A stretch of DNA of 39,301 bases from Candidatus Poribacteria bacterium (GTDB lineage Bacteria; Poribacteria; WGA-4E; WGA-3G): NCBI GenBank assembly GCA_022827885.1, contig JAJEIP010000001.1, forward strand, positions 1 through 39,301. Direction: 5' to 3'. Every line of letters starts with the position of its first letter. Within the stretch, counting starts at the first letter, position 1. The notes beneath the pieces were generated by a model, which saw nothing but the letters and a program-made list of their open reading frames with translations, made no database searches and was not told where the DNA came from. This document shows, in pieces, positions 16,079-24,527 of this stretch. The position numbers and the translations under genes are program-made.

Positions 16079-16180
16079 TTAATTTTTATTCGCGTAGTTT
16101 ATGGCATCTCGTACAATAACCCCGAGTCCACTGAGCAGTGCCACGACTGTAAATACGGCAATCCATTCTGTCCAACTCAT
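16079..16180 (-). CDS. 33-residue single-span membrane microprotein in the nuo cluster
   Basis: An ATG at 16180 opens 33 codons ending in TAA at 16079-16081. A good ribosome binding site, GAGGA at 16188-16192, is seven bases before the start, and the gene begins 23 bases after the nuoL stop. The protein begins MSWTEWIAVFTVVALLSG and continues LGVIVRDAINYANKN: a short Trp-bearing head, one membrane span of about 20 hydrophobic residues, and an amphipathic basic tail. This layout is typical of small accessory subunits of respiratory complexes. I know no named family for it. Evidence for a real gene is the site, spacing and composition; expression is unproven. Confidence 0.6.
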   Translation of the reverse strand: MSWTEWIAVFTVVALLSGLGVIVRDAINYANKN

Positions 16181-16203
16181 GATTCAATCCTCATACAAAC
16201 GGG

Positions 16204-18093
16204 CTAAGTAAAAAACAGATAGTATGCAAGGAATAACACTATGCCGAGAACCATTGATACAATATAGGCTTGGACAATTCCCGTCTGGAAACGGCGCAAC
16301 GTTCCACCAATAAATCGGATAATAGCGCCTACACCGTTGACGATCCCATCGATAATGCCGTTATCTACAATCCGCCAGAGTAGGTAATGCGAACCGTTTT
16401 TAATCGGTTGCACAATGAGTGCGTTGTATACCTCATCAACATAGTACTTGTTCGCAAGAAGCTTGTGTAGGGCATTCGTGGGTTCATCGGATGGGGTCCT
16501 GTCGCGATAACGCGACCATGCGAACGCAATGCCTGCCAAACCGACTACAGATGAAATCACCATGAACAAGATCATATTACCCGATGCGTCATGGTGTGCC
16601 TCTGGAAATACACTTTTTGTGAAGTGGTGGAGCCAGCTGTCATGTCCACCCCAGCCTAAAAGTAAGCCGATTAAGGCAGAAGGGATCGCCAGGATTGCCA
16701 GGGGTACCCACATGACGGATGGTGATTCGTGGAGATGCGAAGCAACTTCGGGTTCAACACGCGACTCACCGTAAAACGTCACAAAGATCAGGCGGAACAT
16801 ATAAAACGCCGTCAAAAATGCCGTGACTAAACCGATGACGTAAATAATAGGCGAGCTTCCCCATGCACTGTGCAGGATTTCATCTTTGCTCCAGAAACCG
16901 CTTAGAAATGGAAAGCCCGCAATAGCAAGCGCGCCCACTAAAAAGGTCCAGTGCGTTATCGGCATCTTTGCTTTTAAGCCGCCCATCTTCCGCATATCCA
17001 ATTCATTCGCCATCGCGTGCATGACACTGCCAGCGGTCAGGAACATCAATCCTTTAAAGAAAGCGTGCGTTACCAAATGGAAGATACCAGACGCATAAGC
17101 CCCAACACCGACCCCCAGGAACATATAGCCGAGTTGGCTTACAGTGGAATAGGCGAGGATACGTTTTATGTCGTTCTGGGTAAGTGCTATTGTTGCGGCG
17201 AAAAAGGCAGTCAAAACGCCGATCCACGCAACCACTTCGCCGGTATGTGCTATATTATAAAGCACAGCCGAGCGAGCTATCATATATACACCCGCTGTCA
17301 CCATTGTAGCGGCGTGAATCAATGCACTGACAGGTGTGGGACCTTCCATTGCGTCTGGAAGCCATACATAGAGCGGGATCTGCGCCGATTTACCTATCGC
17401 GCCAACGAAGAGTAGCAACGTCGCAATTACGAGGGTACTGGCACCAAAAACTTTCTGAAAGTTATCTGCCTCAGCGGCATCGAATATCGACGTGAAATCG
17501 AGGGTTCCGAACGCAGCAAACAGGGTAAACATACCCAGCAAGAACCCGAAGTCGCCGATCCGGTTCACGATGAAAGCCTTTTTTCCAGCATCTGTCGCCG
17601 TTTGCCTTTCATACCAGAATCCTATGAGGAGATATGAACAGAGTCCAACCCCTTCCCATCCGACGAACATCATCAGATAGTTGTTTCCGAGAACCAAGAT
17701 CAGCATTGCAAAGACGAATAGGTTCAGATAGGCAAAATAGCGTGTATATCCTGCATCGCCATGCATGTAGCCAATCGAATAGACGTGGATGAGAAACCCG
17801 ACACCCGTAATCACTAACAACATCATTGATGTTAGTGCGTCCACGCGGAACCCAATATTGAAAGCGAACGACTCGCCTGTAATCCATTCATACAGGGTTT
17901 CATCGAACGGGGCGGCACCGCCGTGCAAACTGGCAAAAGCGATAATCGAACAGACTAAAGAGACGAGCACGGCAAGCGAACCTATCCACCCGCTGAGTTG
18001 CTCGTTACCTTTTAGCCATTTTCCTAATAACCCGTTAATCAGAAACCCAACAAGTGGGGCAGCTAACAGGACAACAATTAATTCTATTGTCAT
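16204..18093 (-). CDS. nuoL: NADH-quinone oxidoreductase subunit L
   Basis: This 629-residue protein is the largest antiporter-like membrane subunit of complex I, with about 16 spans and a C-terminal lateral helix that braces the other channel subunits. MMFVGWEGVGLCSYLLIGFW carries the conserved Glu. KSAQIPLYVWLPDAMEGPTP has the channel Lys, HAATMVTAGVYMIARS follows, and KRILAYSTVSQLGYMFLGVG is the second channel block. The C-terminal RFQTGIVQAYIVSMVLGIVL is the usual end. AAGGA lies seven bases before the ATG. Confidence 0.97.
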   Translation of the reverse strand: MTIELIVVLLAAPLVGFLINGLLGKWLKGNEQLSGWIGSLAVLVSLVCSIIAFASLHGGAAPFDETLYEWITGESFAFNIGFRVDALTSMMLLVITGVGFLIHVYSIGYMHGDAGYTRYFAYLNLFVFAMLILVLGNNYLMMFVGWEGVGLCSYLLIGFWYERQTATDAGKKAFIVNRIGDFGFLLGMFTLFAAFGTLDFTSIFDAAEADNFQKVFGASTLVIATLLLFVGAIGKSAQIPLYVWLPDAMEGPTPVSALIHAATMVTAGVYMIARSAVLYNIAHTGEVVAWIGVLTAFFAATIALTQNDIKRILAYSTVSQLGYMFLGVGVGAYASGIFHLVTHAFFKGLMFLTAGSVMHAMANELDMRKMGGLKAKMPITHWTFLVGALAIAGFPFLSGFWSKDEILHSAWGSSPIIYVIGLVTAFLTAFYMFRLIFVTFYGESRVEPEVASHLHESPSVMWVPLAILAIPSALIGLLLGWGGHDSWLHHFTKSVFPEAHHDASGNMILFMVISSVVGLAGIAFAWSRYRDRTPSDEPTNALHKLLANKYYVDEVYNALIVQPIKNGSHYLLWRIVDNGIIDGIVNGVGAIIRFIGGTLRRFQTGIVQAYIVSMVLGIVLFLAYYLFFT

Positions 18094-18178
18094 TTTTTAT
18101 CCTTCTATGGGTTCGAGGTATTCAGTCAGAGATTTGTGACACACATCGGAATCTTCTTGAACTGATAGCCAATTTTGC

Positions 18179-18478
18179 TTAGCCTTTCAACGAATTAACT
18201 TCATCCACATTAATCGTCTGTCGATGTTTGAAGACGCTCACGATAATTGCGAGTCCAATCGCGACCTCAGCGGCGGCGACAGTCATTACAAAGAAAACGA
18301 ACACCTGTCCGGTTGCCTCACCGAGACTCCGACTGATGGCTACAAAGGCGAGGTTCGCCGCATTCAACATCAGTTCGATACACATAAAGATGATAATTGC
18401 GTTCCTGCGGATGAGGACCCCGATAACTCCCGTTGTGAACAGGAGCGCACTCAATACGAGATAATACTCTAATGACAT
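18179..18478 (-). CDS. nuoK: NADH-quinone oxidoreductase subunit K
   Basis: This 99-residue, three-span membrane subunit of complex I sits between the proximal antiporter subunit and Nuo[22 protein letters not shown] has the conserved Glu of span two (residue 36 in E. coli) and NAANLAF follows. [20 protein letters not shown] has the second conserved Glu. The length is exactly that of the family. The ATG follows the CCGCAAGG leader, whose AAGG is 12 bases away, unusually far for a ribosome binding site. Confidence 0.96.
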   Translation of the reverse strand: MSLEYYLVLSALLFTTGVIGVLIRRNAIIIFMCIELMLNAANLAFVAISRSLGEATGQVFVFFVMTVAAAEVAIGLAIIVSVFKHRQTINVDEVNSLKG

Positions 18479-18498
18479 TTTTTAAATTTTCCTTGCGG
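18479..18498 (-). repeat. CCGCAAGG leader motif (copy at nuoK)
   Basis: The minus strand reads CCGCAAGGAAAATTTAAAAA directly before the nuoK ATG. Upstream the leader also shares AGGCGGAT and GCGTCAAAG blocks with the nuoN and nuoE leaders. The nuoJ-nuoK gap (18479-18621) holds nothing else I recognise. Confidence 0.6.
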
Positions 18499-18621
18499 TT
18501 CGTTCAGGTGAGTTTGGGACTTTGACGCTTCTGTGCGTAAATCCGCCTTCTATTACATTCCAGGCTACGTTTTTGATGTTGTGAAGAAAACAGCTCACCT
18601 ATTGACTATTGATCGCTGAAT

Positions 18622-19143
18622 TTAGTTTTCTACTTCGCTATCGCGTTTTACTAAGACAATAACGCCAATCAATGCCGCTAACAGAATAAGCGAAGTAACC
18701 TCAAAAGGTAAGAGATACTTGCTGAACAGGAGTTCGCCAATGTCATAAGTGGTTGTCGTGATCGCTGCAGGTTCTGCCGATGCCACTGCGGTGTCATTCA
18801 GGGCATTTACTGCGATGTAGATACCTTCGGCGGCGAGAAGGATACCTAAAATAATAGCGAATCCCTTCAGTTTCGTTCCAATAGCCCCTTTCGCCGAGAG
18901 GGTCCCCAAGTTCAAGAGCATAATCACAAACAGGAACAGGACCATAATCGCGCCAGCGTAGACGATGACTTGGACAGCCGCGACGAAATGTGCGCCGAGC
19001 AGGACGAAAAGTCCCGCTTGTGCGAAGAACGTTACAATGAGGGAAAGCGCGCTATAAATCGGATGTCGAAACGAGATGACAGCAATCGCGCCAATCAGCG
19101 AGACCGCCCCAAAGAGAATAAATAGAATCTGTTCTGCATTCAT
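18622..19143 (-). CDS. nuoJ: NADH-quinone oxidoreductase subunit J
   Basis: This 173-residue, five-span membrane subunit of complex I includes the span with a pi-bulge that couples quinone reduction to ion movement (FVAAVQVIVYAGAIMVLFLF, then VIMLLNLG). An upstream in-frame ATG at 19149 sits only one base after AGGAGG, so the ATG at 19143, seven bases after it, is the better start. That AGGAGG overlaps the stop codon of nuoH. There is therefore no room for nuoI, which normally lies between these two genes. Confidence 0.95.
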   Translation of the reverse strand: MNAEQILFILFGAVSLIGAIAVISFRHPIYSALSLIVTFFAQAGLFVLLGAHFVAAVQVIVYAGAIMVLFLFVIMLLNLGTLSAKGAIGTKLKGFAIILGILLAAEGIYIAVNALNDTAVASAEPAAITTTTYDIGELLFSKYLLPFEVTSLILLAALIGVIVLVKRDSEVEN

Positions 19144-19154
19144 ACGCATGCCTC

Positions 19155-20339
19155 CTATTCTATTGCGTCGAGAGCGGACGGTGTGAGCCGATTGTCGCTA
19201 TCTTGGATTGCCGGCTTAGGTGTCTTCATTACAAGGAGACTCGCGACAATGGATACAACAATAAACGCGGAGACGACATTACCAATACCCACGATGAGGC
19301 GAGAGTTAGTCGTTATCCATAAAATGCCGGTTACGACAATTGAAGTCAAGGCGACAGGTAACAGGAATTTCCAACCGAAGTTCATGAGTTGGTCGTAGCG
19401 GAATCGCGGGAGCGTCCAACGCACCCAGATAAACACGAACAGGAAAATCGCTGTTTTGACAAAAAAGATACCGAACGAGATCAGTCCGCTCCATACAGGA
19501 CCGCCCATATTTTCTAAACCGAAGAAATGCCATCCGCCTAAGAAGAGCGTCACTGTCACGGCAGACCCAACAATCATGTTCATATATTCAGCCATAAAAA
19601 ACATTGCGAATTTCATGCTACTGTATTCGGTGTGATAGCCGGCGACAAGCTCCTGTTCCGCTTCAGCGAGGTCAAAGGGCAATCGGTTGGTTTCTGCGAA
19701 CATCGCTGTTGTAAACGCCAGAAATGCCGGAAAGTGAATCAGGAAATTCCACTGCCACGGATAGGCACCTTGTTCTACTGCGATTGTCCGCAGACTGAGA
19801 GAACTCGTTAGCATCAGTATTCCGATAATACCCAATCCGAGCGTTAGTTCGTAACTAATCATCTGCGCAGAAGAACGTAGACCCCCCAGAAGGGAATACT
19901 TGTTATTAGATGCCCATGCCCCGAGCACAACGCCATAGACCCCAAGGGACGTTATCGCCAATATATACAGAATACCGATGTTAATATCTGCAATCTGGAG
20001 CGGTATTTCATGCCCAAATACCGTAATAGCACTCCCAAATGGCACGACTGCGACCGCCACAAGTGCCGGGACTAACAGCATTGCGGGTGCCATCACATAA
20101 AGCGGCTTATCCACGTGATCTGGGATGAGGTCCTCTTTAAACAGGAACTTAAGCCCATCTGCGATAGGTTGGAGGAGTCCTTGCGGGCCAACCCGGTTGG
20201 GTCCCAACCGATCCTGCATCCATCCGCTCACCCGTCGTTCTGCCCAGATCATTACCATCACGCCAATAAGCAGCAGATGGACAACGATGAGAATCTTGAC
20301 GATTGAACTGATGATTAAAACGAGAGGGAAATTTTCCAT
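19155..20339 (-). CDS. nuoH: NADH-quinone oxidoreductase subunit H
   Basis: This 394-residue, eight-span subunit forms the membrane side of the quinone chamber of complex I. It has DRLGPNRVGPQGLLQPIADG followed by LKFLFKEDLIP in the first loop. FDLAEAEQELVAGYHTEYSS, with its chain of acidic residues, links the quinone site to the channels, and VRWTLPRFRYDQLMNFGWKF appears near the end. It is longer than the E. coli protein (325 residues), with extra hydrophobic sequence and a polar tail at the C-terminus. AAGG is 12 bases ahead of the ATG, as in nuoG. Confidence 0.96.
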   Translation of the reverse strand: MENFPLVLIISSIVKILIVVHLLLIGVMVMIWAERRVSGWMQDRLGPNRVGPQGLLQPIADGLKFLFKEDLIPDHVDKPLYVMAPAMLLVPALVAVAVVPFGSAITVFGHEIPLQIADINIGILYILAITSLGVYGVVLGAWASNNKYSLLGGLRSSAQMISYELTLGLGIIGILMLTSSLSLRTIAVEQGAYPWQWNFLIHFPAFLAFTTAMFAETNRLPFDLAEAEQELVAGYHTEYSSMKFAMFFMAEYMNMIVGSAVTVTLFLGGWHFFGLENMGGPVWSGLISFGIFFVKTAIFLFVFIWVRWTLPRFRYDQLMNFGWKFLLPVALTSIVVTGILWITTNSRLIVGIGNVVSAFIVVSIVASLLVMKTPKPAIQDSDNRLTPSALDAIE

Positions 20340-20356
20340 ATTTTAAATATTCCTTT

Positions 20357-22018
20357 TTACTGATCGCTGTCTGCTAACTTAATCCCAGCATCTCCAATTT
20401 TTTGATGTGTTGCATCAGCATAGCCGGGTACATTCTCAGCAATTTCCAATGCGATTTCACCCGCAAAGTGATAGTTCATCTCGCCGCCCAACTGCTTGGC
20501 AAGCTGCTGCGTAATTTCCCAATCCACACGTGCTTCGCCCGGCGGATCAATCGTCTTACGAATGCGTTGTACCCACCCTGTAGAGTTGGTGAAGGTGCCA
20601 TCTTTCTCTGCGAAGGTTGTCCCTGGTAGGACGACATCAGCAAACTGGGTTACTTCTGAAGGCAAAACATCTTGCACAACAAGGAAATCGACGCTCTCCA
20701 ATGCAGCTTTTTCAGCATCTTCAAGCGGACGTTCCGGTGCACCACTCACGAGGTAAACGACTTTGGCACTCGATACCTTTTCCCAAAGCGCATCACCCTC
20801 TAAAACGGTGTTCCCATTCGCGGAACCCAGTATCGTTCGTGCTCCCGCCGTGTTTGGATTCTTGTCGGCTTCGATTGTAAATTGTGGGAACTTGTGTGCT
20901 TCACCTGGCAGCTGCCCAAAGAGTCCCAACTGCGTTGTTTTCAGGACATCATGTGCAAACTGCTGTAAGACGTAGTTGTCTTCATTGGTGCCCTGTGCAG
21001 AGCCGATAACAACAATATCTTCAGTTTCTATGTCCGACAATTTTTCTGTAATCGTCGCTAAGGCATCTGCCCAATGTGTTGGCGTGAGTGCGTCGTCAAC
21101 CCGTTTAAGCGGAAGTTGGAGCCGGTCATCGCTGTTGACATAGTGGTAACCGAGGCGACCATCGTCACAGATCCAATGTTGGTTGATGTCTTCGTGGAAG
21201 CGCGGCTTGAGTCTGTAAACACCGTCGGCTTTATATTCTACGGTGATATTGCAACCGACACTACACCCTGAACAGACGCTGTTCGCTTTCTCCAAGAACC
21301 ATGGACGCGACTTGAACAGGAAGTCTTTGCTAATCAATGCCCCAACGGGACAGATATCAACAACATTTCCTGCCAATTTGTTATCCAGTACCTGCAGGGG
21401 AACACCCTCGTGGCTGCGTGGGATATCAATTTCATCGTGGGAACCGCGGTGAACTAAGCCCAATTCCCCCGTTCCGGAAACCTCGTCAGCAAATCGGATA
21501 CACCGGGTGCAGACAACGCAGCGTGTCGCGTAGAGCAATACATCAGGCCCCAGGTCTTTCTTAGGTGGAACATTTTTGACCTCAAGATAGCGACTCTTAT
21601 CATGTCCATGTCGATGTGAGTAGTCTTGCAAATCGCACTCACCAGCCTGATCACAGACGGGGCAATCAAGTGGGTGATGCACCAGCAGAAATTCCAATAT
21701 GTCCGCGCGTGCCTTTTTGACGCGCTCGCTATCTGTGCGGACAATAAAGTCGTATTTCCCATCAAGTTTCCTATCGGGCGGTGCCGTTCTCAGCACCGTG
21801 GTACACCCGGTTGCGAGTTGCCGATCCGGGACGATGGCACCAGCAGGTGGAAAGAAGACATGCGGTTCAACGAGACACATTCTGCAGTTTGCAGGACGGC
21901 TCAACCCGGGGTGATAACAGTAGTGAGGGACTTCAATACCGTGTTCCCTTGCTGCCTCGACTACATTCGTTCCATCTTCAACCTCTATCTCGAGGTCATT
22001 CAGTTTAACAAATGCCAT
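20357..22018 (-). CDS. nuoG: NADH-quinone oxidoreductase subunit G (short form)
   Basis: This 553-residue iron-sulfur subunit passes electrons from NuoE/F towards the quinone. In order it has the [2Fe-2S] ligands in PHYCYHPGLSRPANCRMCLV, then HHPLDCPVCDQAGECDLQDY (the His/Cys-ligated cluster). Next come CVVCTRCIRF with DICPVGAL, and a fourth set CSGCSVGC with a later Cys in HWICDDGRLG, the pattern of the extra N7 cluster. The molybdopterin-like C-terminal domain is much shorter than in E. coli (908 residues) and mostly lost its second half. The last codons (ADSDQ) lie over GANNNCT-like heptads. Confidence 0.95.
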   Translation of the reverse strand: MAFVKLNDLEIEVEDGTNVVEAAREHGIEVPHYCYHPGLSRPANCRMCLVEPHVFFPPAGAIVPDRQLATGCTTVLRTAPPDRKLDGKYDFIVRTDSERVKKARADILEFLLVHHPLDCPVCDQAGECDLQDYSHRHGHDKSRYLEVKNVPPKKDLGPDVLLYATRCVVCTRCIRFADEVSGTGELGLVHRGSHDEIDIPRSHEGVPLQVLDNKLAGNVVDICPVGALISKDFLFKSRPWFLEKANSVCSGCSVGCNITVEYKADGVYRLKPRFHEDINQHWICDDGRLGYHYVNSDDRLQLPLKRVDDALTPTHWADALATITEKLSDIETEDIVVIGSAQGTNEDNYVLQQFAHDVLKTTQLGLFGQLPGEAHKFPQFTIEADKNPNTAGARTILGSANGNTVLEGDALWEKVSSAKVVYLVSGAPERPLEDAEKAALESVDFLVVQDVLPSEVTQFADVVLPGTTFAEKDGTFTNSTGWVQRIRKTIDPPGEARVDWEITQQLAKQLGGEMNYHFAGEIALEIAENVPGYADATHQKIGDAGIKLADSDQ

Positions 22019-22032
22019 TTTTTAATTTTTCC

Positions 22033-23508
22033 TTATAGGTCAGCGAACTCCTTCGGAATAAACCGCTGTTGATATGCGTAATTTTCTTCCGGTGGGACAG
22101 TCGCCTCAGCAACAGGTAGCGTGACAAGTTTCCCTTCTCGGATAGCGGCTTCAAATTCGGGTCGAAACTTGCGCAGATAACTCACGGCGGGCCAGGAAAC
22201 TGCGATACCAAAGACGCAAATCGTATTCCAGGTCATCGTATCCACATTCGCAATGTTATTGGCGACACTTTCCAGCAAATCTAAGTCCTCGTAGATCTCT
22301 TCTGTCTCACCGGTATCACCCCATCTACCATTTTCAGCGACACCGAACTTAGGACGTGTCATCGTGCTTTTTCGCCCATCTCCATCGGCGATACGTTGCA
22401 CAATATCTCGCACCCACGGAGTTCCCCAGCGGCACGGCGTACACTGTCCACACGATTCATGGGCGTAGAACTTCATGATATTGAGCAGGCAATCGACGAT
22501 ATTCCGGGTCTCGTTCATGACAATGATGCCCCCGGAGCCGAGCATTGACTTAGCAAGCGTGAGCGAGGTAAAATCAAGGCGTGTGTCCAACTCGTAATGT
22601 GTTAAAATCGGGGCGGAACTCCCACCAGGGATAACTGCTTTCACCTCTTCGCCGCGCAGTCCACCTGCGACTTCAATGAGTTCTGAACAGGTCAAACCGA
22701 GATCGAGCTCATAAACACCGGGTTCGTTAACATCGCCACTGATGCAATAAAGCTTCGTGCCTGTGTTGGGGTCGGGTGTCGGCGGATTCGCGCGCGTATC
22801 GGCATACGTCGGTCCCATCTGGGTGTACCACTCAACGCCGTTGCCAACGATGAAGGGTAGGTTACACAACGTCTCAACATTCTGGACGACGGTGGGTTTT
22901 CCAAATACGCCTTCAACAGCAGGGAACGGCGGTTTGTTCCGCGGTTGCCCACGTTTACCCTCAAGCGATTCAATGAGTCCCGTCTCCTCGCCACAGATGT
23001 AGGCACCGGCGCCTGGGTGTGTATAGATGTCGATGTTAAGTCCAGTGCCGCGGATATCTTTGCCGAGGTACCCTTTCTCGTAAGCTTCCTTGATAGCGGC
23101 ATCCAACATCTTTTTCCCGAGTGTGAATTCACCGCGAATATAGACATACGTCGTCTCGATGCCCATTGCATAGCAGCAAATCAGGATACCCTCGATCAAT
23201 AGGTGTGGATTCTTTTCCAAAACGTAGCGATTACTAAACGTCCCTGGTTCACTTTCGTCGGCATTGCAACAGAGATAACACGGTTTTATGTCTCTTGGAA
23301 CGAAACTCCATTTCAAGCCTGTCGAAAATCCGGCACCGCCTCTACCCTTCAACCCGGAATCCATCACCATTTTTGCAATATCCTCTGGTTGATATTCCGT
23401 GATTGCCTTTTCAAAACGGGTGTAACCGTCGTATTGCCGAAAGACATCGAACGTGTTAATATCAGGCACATCCAGATGCTCGTAGAGAATTCGTCTTTCT
23501 TCTACCAT
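22033..23508 (-). CDS. nuoF: NADH-quinone oxidoreductase subunit F
   Basis: This 491-residue flavoprotein subunit of complex I binds FMN and NADH and takes hydride from NADH. KGRGGAGFSTGLKWSF and GAGAYICGEETGLIESLEGK form the FMN/NADH pocket, followed by RGQPRNKPPFPA. ESCGQCTPCRWGTPWV and a later Cys in TICVFG hold the [4Fe-4S] cluster N3. Between the Cys motifs is an acidic insert (RWGDTGETEEIYEDLDLLES) not found in E. coli. The ATG at 23508 follows GGAG by six bases, ten bases after the nuoE stop. Confidence 0.96.
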   Translation of the reverse strand: MVEERRILYEHLDVPDINTFDVFRQYDGYTRFEKAITEYQPEDIAKMVMDSGLKGRGGAGFSTGLKWSFVPRDIKPCYLCCNADESEPGTFSNRYVLEKNPHLLIEGILICCYAMGIETTYVYIRGEFTLGKKMLDAAIKEAYEKGYLGKDIRGTGLNIDIYTHPGAGAYICGEETGLIESLEGKRGQPRNKPPFPAVEGVFGKPTVVQNVETLCNLPFIVGNGVEWYTQMGPTYADTRANPPTPDPNTGTKLYCISGDVNEPGVYELDLGLTCSELIEVAGGLRGEEVKAVIPGGSSAPILTHYELDTRLDFTSLTLAKSMLGSGGIIVMNETRNIVDCLLNIMKFYAHESCGQCTPCRWGTPWVRDIVQRIADGDGRKSTMTRPKFGVAENGRWGDTGETEEIYEDLDLLESVANNIANVDTMTWNTICVFGIAVSWPAVSYLRKFRPEFEAAIREGKLVTLPVAEATVPPEENYAYQQRFIPKEFADL

Positions 23509-23518
23509 ACTATCTCCT

Positions 23519-24037
23519 CTACAGATTATCTATGATTTCATCAATTTTTTCCGGGGTTAAATTCTTATACAAATCGTCATTCACCATAATAACAGGAGCG
23601 ACATCACATGAGGCAAGGCATTCCACTTTCATGAGCGTGAACTTCCCATCAGGGGTTGTGCCTTTGGCGAGATTGGTTTCGGCCGCAATGTCCGTGTCCA
23701 ATTTCGCTTTAAGATGCTCCAAAACGCCTTTACAGTCTCGCAACGCGCAAGGCAATGTATGGCATACTCGAATCACGTACTCACCTACCGGTTCCTCAAA
23801 GAACATTGGGTAGAACGTGACGACATCCTTGACCTTCATCACGGACACCTCGAGCTGCTCGGCGACATACTTCATGACGGCAGGGGTGATGTACCCTGCT
23901 TGCCTTTGCGCGAGATGAAGCGTCGGTAGCATCGCCGCTTCTTTAACGGGATACCGCCCTATCAACGCGTTGAATTCACGTTGGTTCTCTTCATTAAACG
24001 CGAAAGGCGTTTCAATTTGAATGAGTTCATCTGACAT
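23519..24037 (-). CDS. nuoE: NADH-quinone oxidoreductase subunit E
   Basis: This 172-residue thioredoxin-fold [2Fe-2S] subunit holds cluster N1a next to NuoF. Four ligand Cys are visible in RVCHTLPCALRDC (C-x4-C) and ECLASCDVAP (C-x3-C). The N-terminal helical half contains LPTLHLAQRQAGYITPAVMK. The ATG at 24037 lies behind the CCGCAAGG leader. It is separated from nuoD by the VOC gene and two small genes, so the cluster is interrupted here. Confidence 0.95.
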   Translation of the reverse strand: MSDELIQIETPFAFNEENQREFNALIGRYPVKEAAMLPTLHLAQRQAGYITPAVMKYVAEQLEVSVMKVKDVVTFYPMFFEEPVGEYVIRVCHTLPCALRDCKGVLEHLKAKLDTDIAAETNLAKGTTPDGKFTLMKVECLASCDVAPVIMVNDDLYKNLTPEKIDEIIDNL

Positions 24038-24038
24038 A

Positions 24039-24057
24039 TTTTTAACTTTCCTTGCGG
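24039..24057 (-). repeat. CCGCAAGG leader motif (copy at nuoE)
   Basis: The minus strand reads CCGCAAGGAAAGTTAAAAA, ending two bases before the nuoE ATG. A GCGTCAAAG block precedes it, as at nuoK. Confidence 0.6.
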
Positions 24058-24146
24058 TTAAAGGATGTGGTTTGTGCTTTGACGCTTTTCGCTCCAGAGT
24101 TTTCGATGCAAAGCGCGAATTGGGTTTCTAATAGTTTCTTTTTCAT
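24042..24146 (-). pseudogene. Truncated duplicate of the 76-residue gene's 5' end
   Basis: A 34-codon minus-strand frame starts MKKKLLETQFALCIEN, almost identical to the start of the intact gene at 24293-24523 (MEKKLLETQFVLCIEN), at both DNA and protein level over about 50 bases. After that it diverges (SGAKSVKAQTTS) and runs into the nuoE leader before stopping. It looks like a partial duplication left when the region between nuoD and nuoE was rearranged. Confidence 0.55.
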
Positions 24147-24150
24147 TTAA

Positions 24151-24172
24151 AATGTTACGATTGTGTAACATT
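24151..24172. promoter_or_regulatory. Operator-like palindrome AATGTTAC-N6-GTAACATT
   Basis: Perfect 8-base arms at 24151-24158 and 24165-24172 flank a six-base spacer. A third GTAACATT half-site lies about 100 bases further on, just past the 3' end of the 76-residue gene near 24275-24282. The size and AT-richness fit a binding site for a small dimeric regulator. Confidence 0.4.
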
Positions 24173-24196
24173 TAGTGTACAAAAGATATTCAGCAG

Positions 24197-24220
24197 AAAC
24201 CCTTGTAACGACAAGGGTTT
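24197..24220. repeat. Strong 10-bp hairpin AAACCCTTGT-N4-ACAAGGGTTT
   Basis: The arms pair perfectly around the loop AACG. On the plus strand a T-run begins about eight bases later; on the minus strand none follows, so it is an unlikely terminator for the minus-strand genes. The arm sequence recurs at 10581-10606. Confidence 0.6.
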
Positions 24221-24292
24221 ATCCATGTTTTTTTATCTGATTCTCCGTCGTAAAAAAAATAATTTAGCGAAAAGTGTAACATTTTACTGATA

Positions 24293-24523
24293 TTAATCTG
24301 CTGCTACAAATGCCTCCTGTACTTTGCGAGGCAGTTCAACAAAAATGAAATAAGATTCAGGATACAGATAGTCTTCCTGAGATTCATCAACAACTCGCAG
24401 ATATCCCTCGCGAGCCGCTTCTACGTCAGGCAAAAGTTGGTAGAATTTCCGCTTCTCTATGTCCTCACAGTCTCTATTTTCGATGCAAAGCACGAATTGG
24501 GTTTCTAATAGTTTTTTTTCCAT
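24293..24523 (-). CDS. Small conserved-looking protein, second gene of a two-gene cassette
   Basis: This 76-residue acidic protein contains FVLCIENRDCEDIEKRKFYQ then LLPDVEAAREGYLRVVDESQ then EDYLYPESYFIFVELPRKVQ. I recall similar small proteins in cyanobacterial and planctomycete genomes with the same EDYLYPxxYF ending, but no assigned function. It starts four bases after the preceding small gene ends, so the two form a cassette, possibly of toxin-antitoxin type (inference from size and pairing only). The site before the ATG is weak. Its first 17 codons are duplicated downstream at 24042-24146. Confidence 0.6.
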   Translation of the reverse strand: MEKKLLETQFVLCIENRDCEDIEKRKFYQLLPDVEAAREGYLRVVDESQEDYLYPESYFIFVELPRKVQEAFVAAD

Positions 24524-24527
24524 AATT

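Noticed and set aside
24197-24220. Hairpin as terminator of the 24293-24523 gene
   Set aside because: The stem is strong, but on the minus strand it is followed by mixed sequence, not by a T-run.
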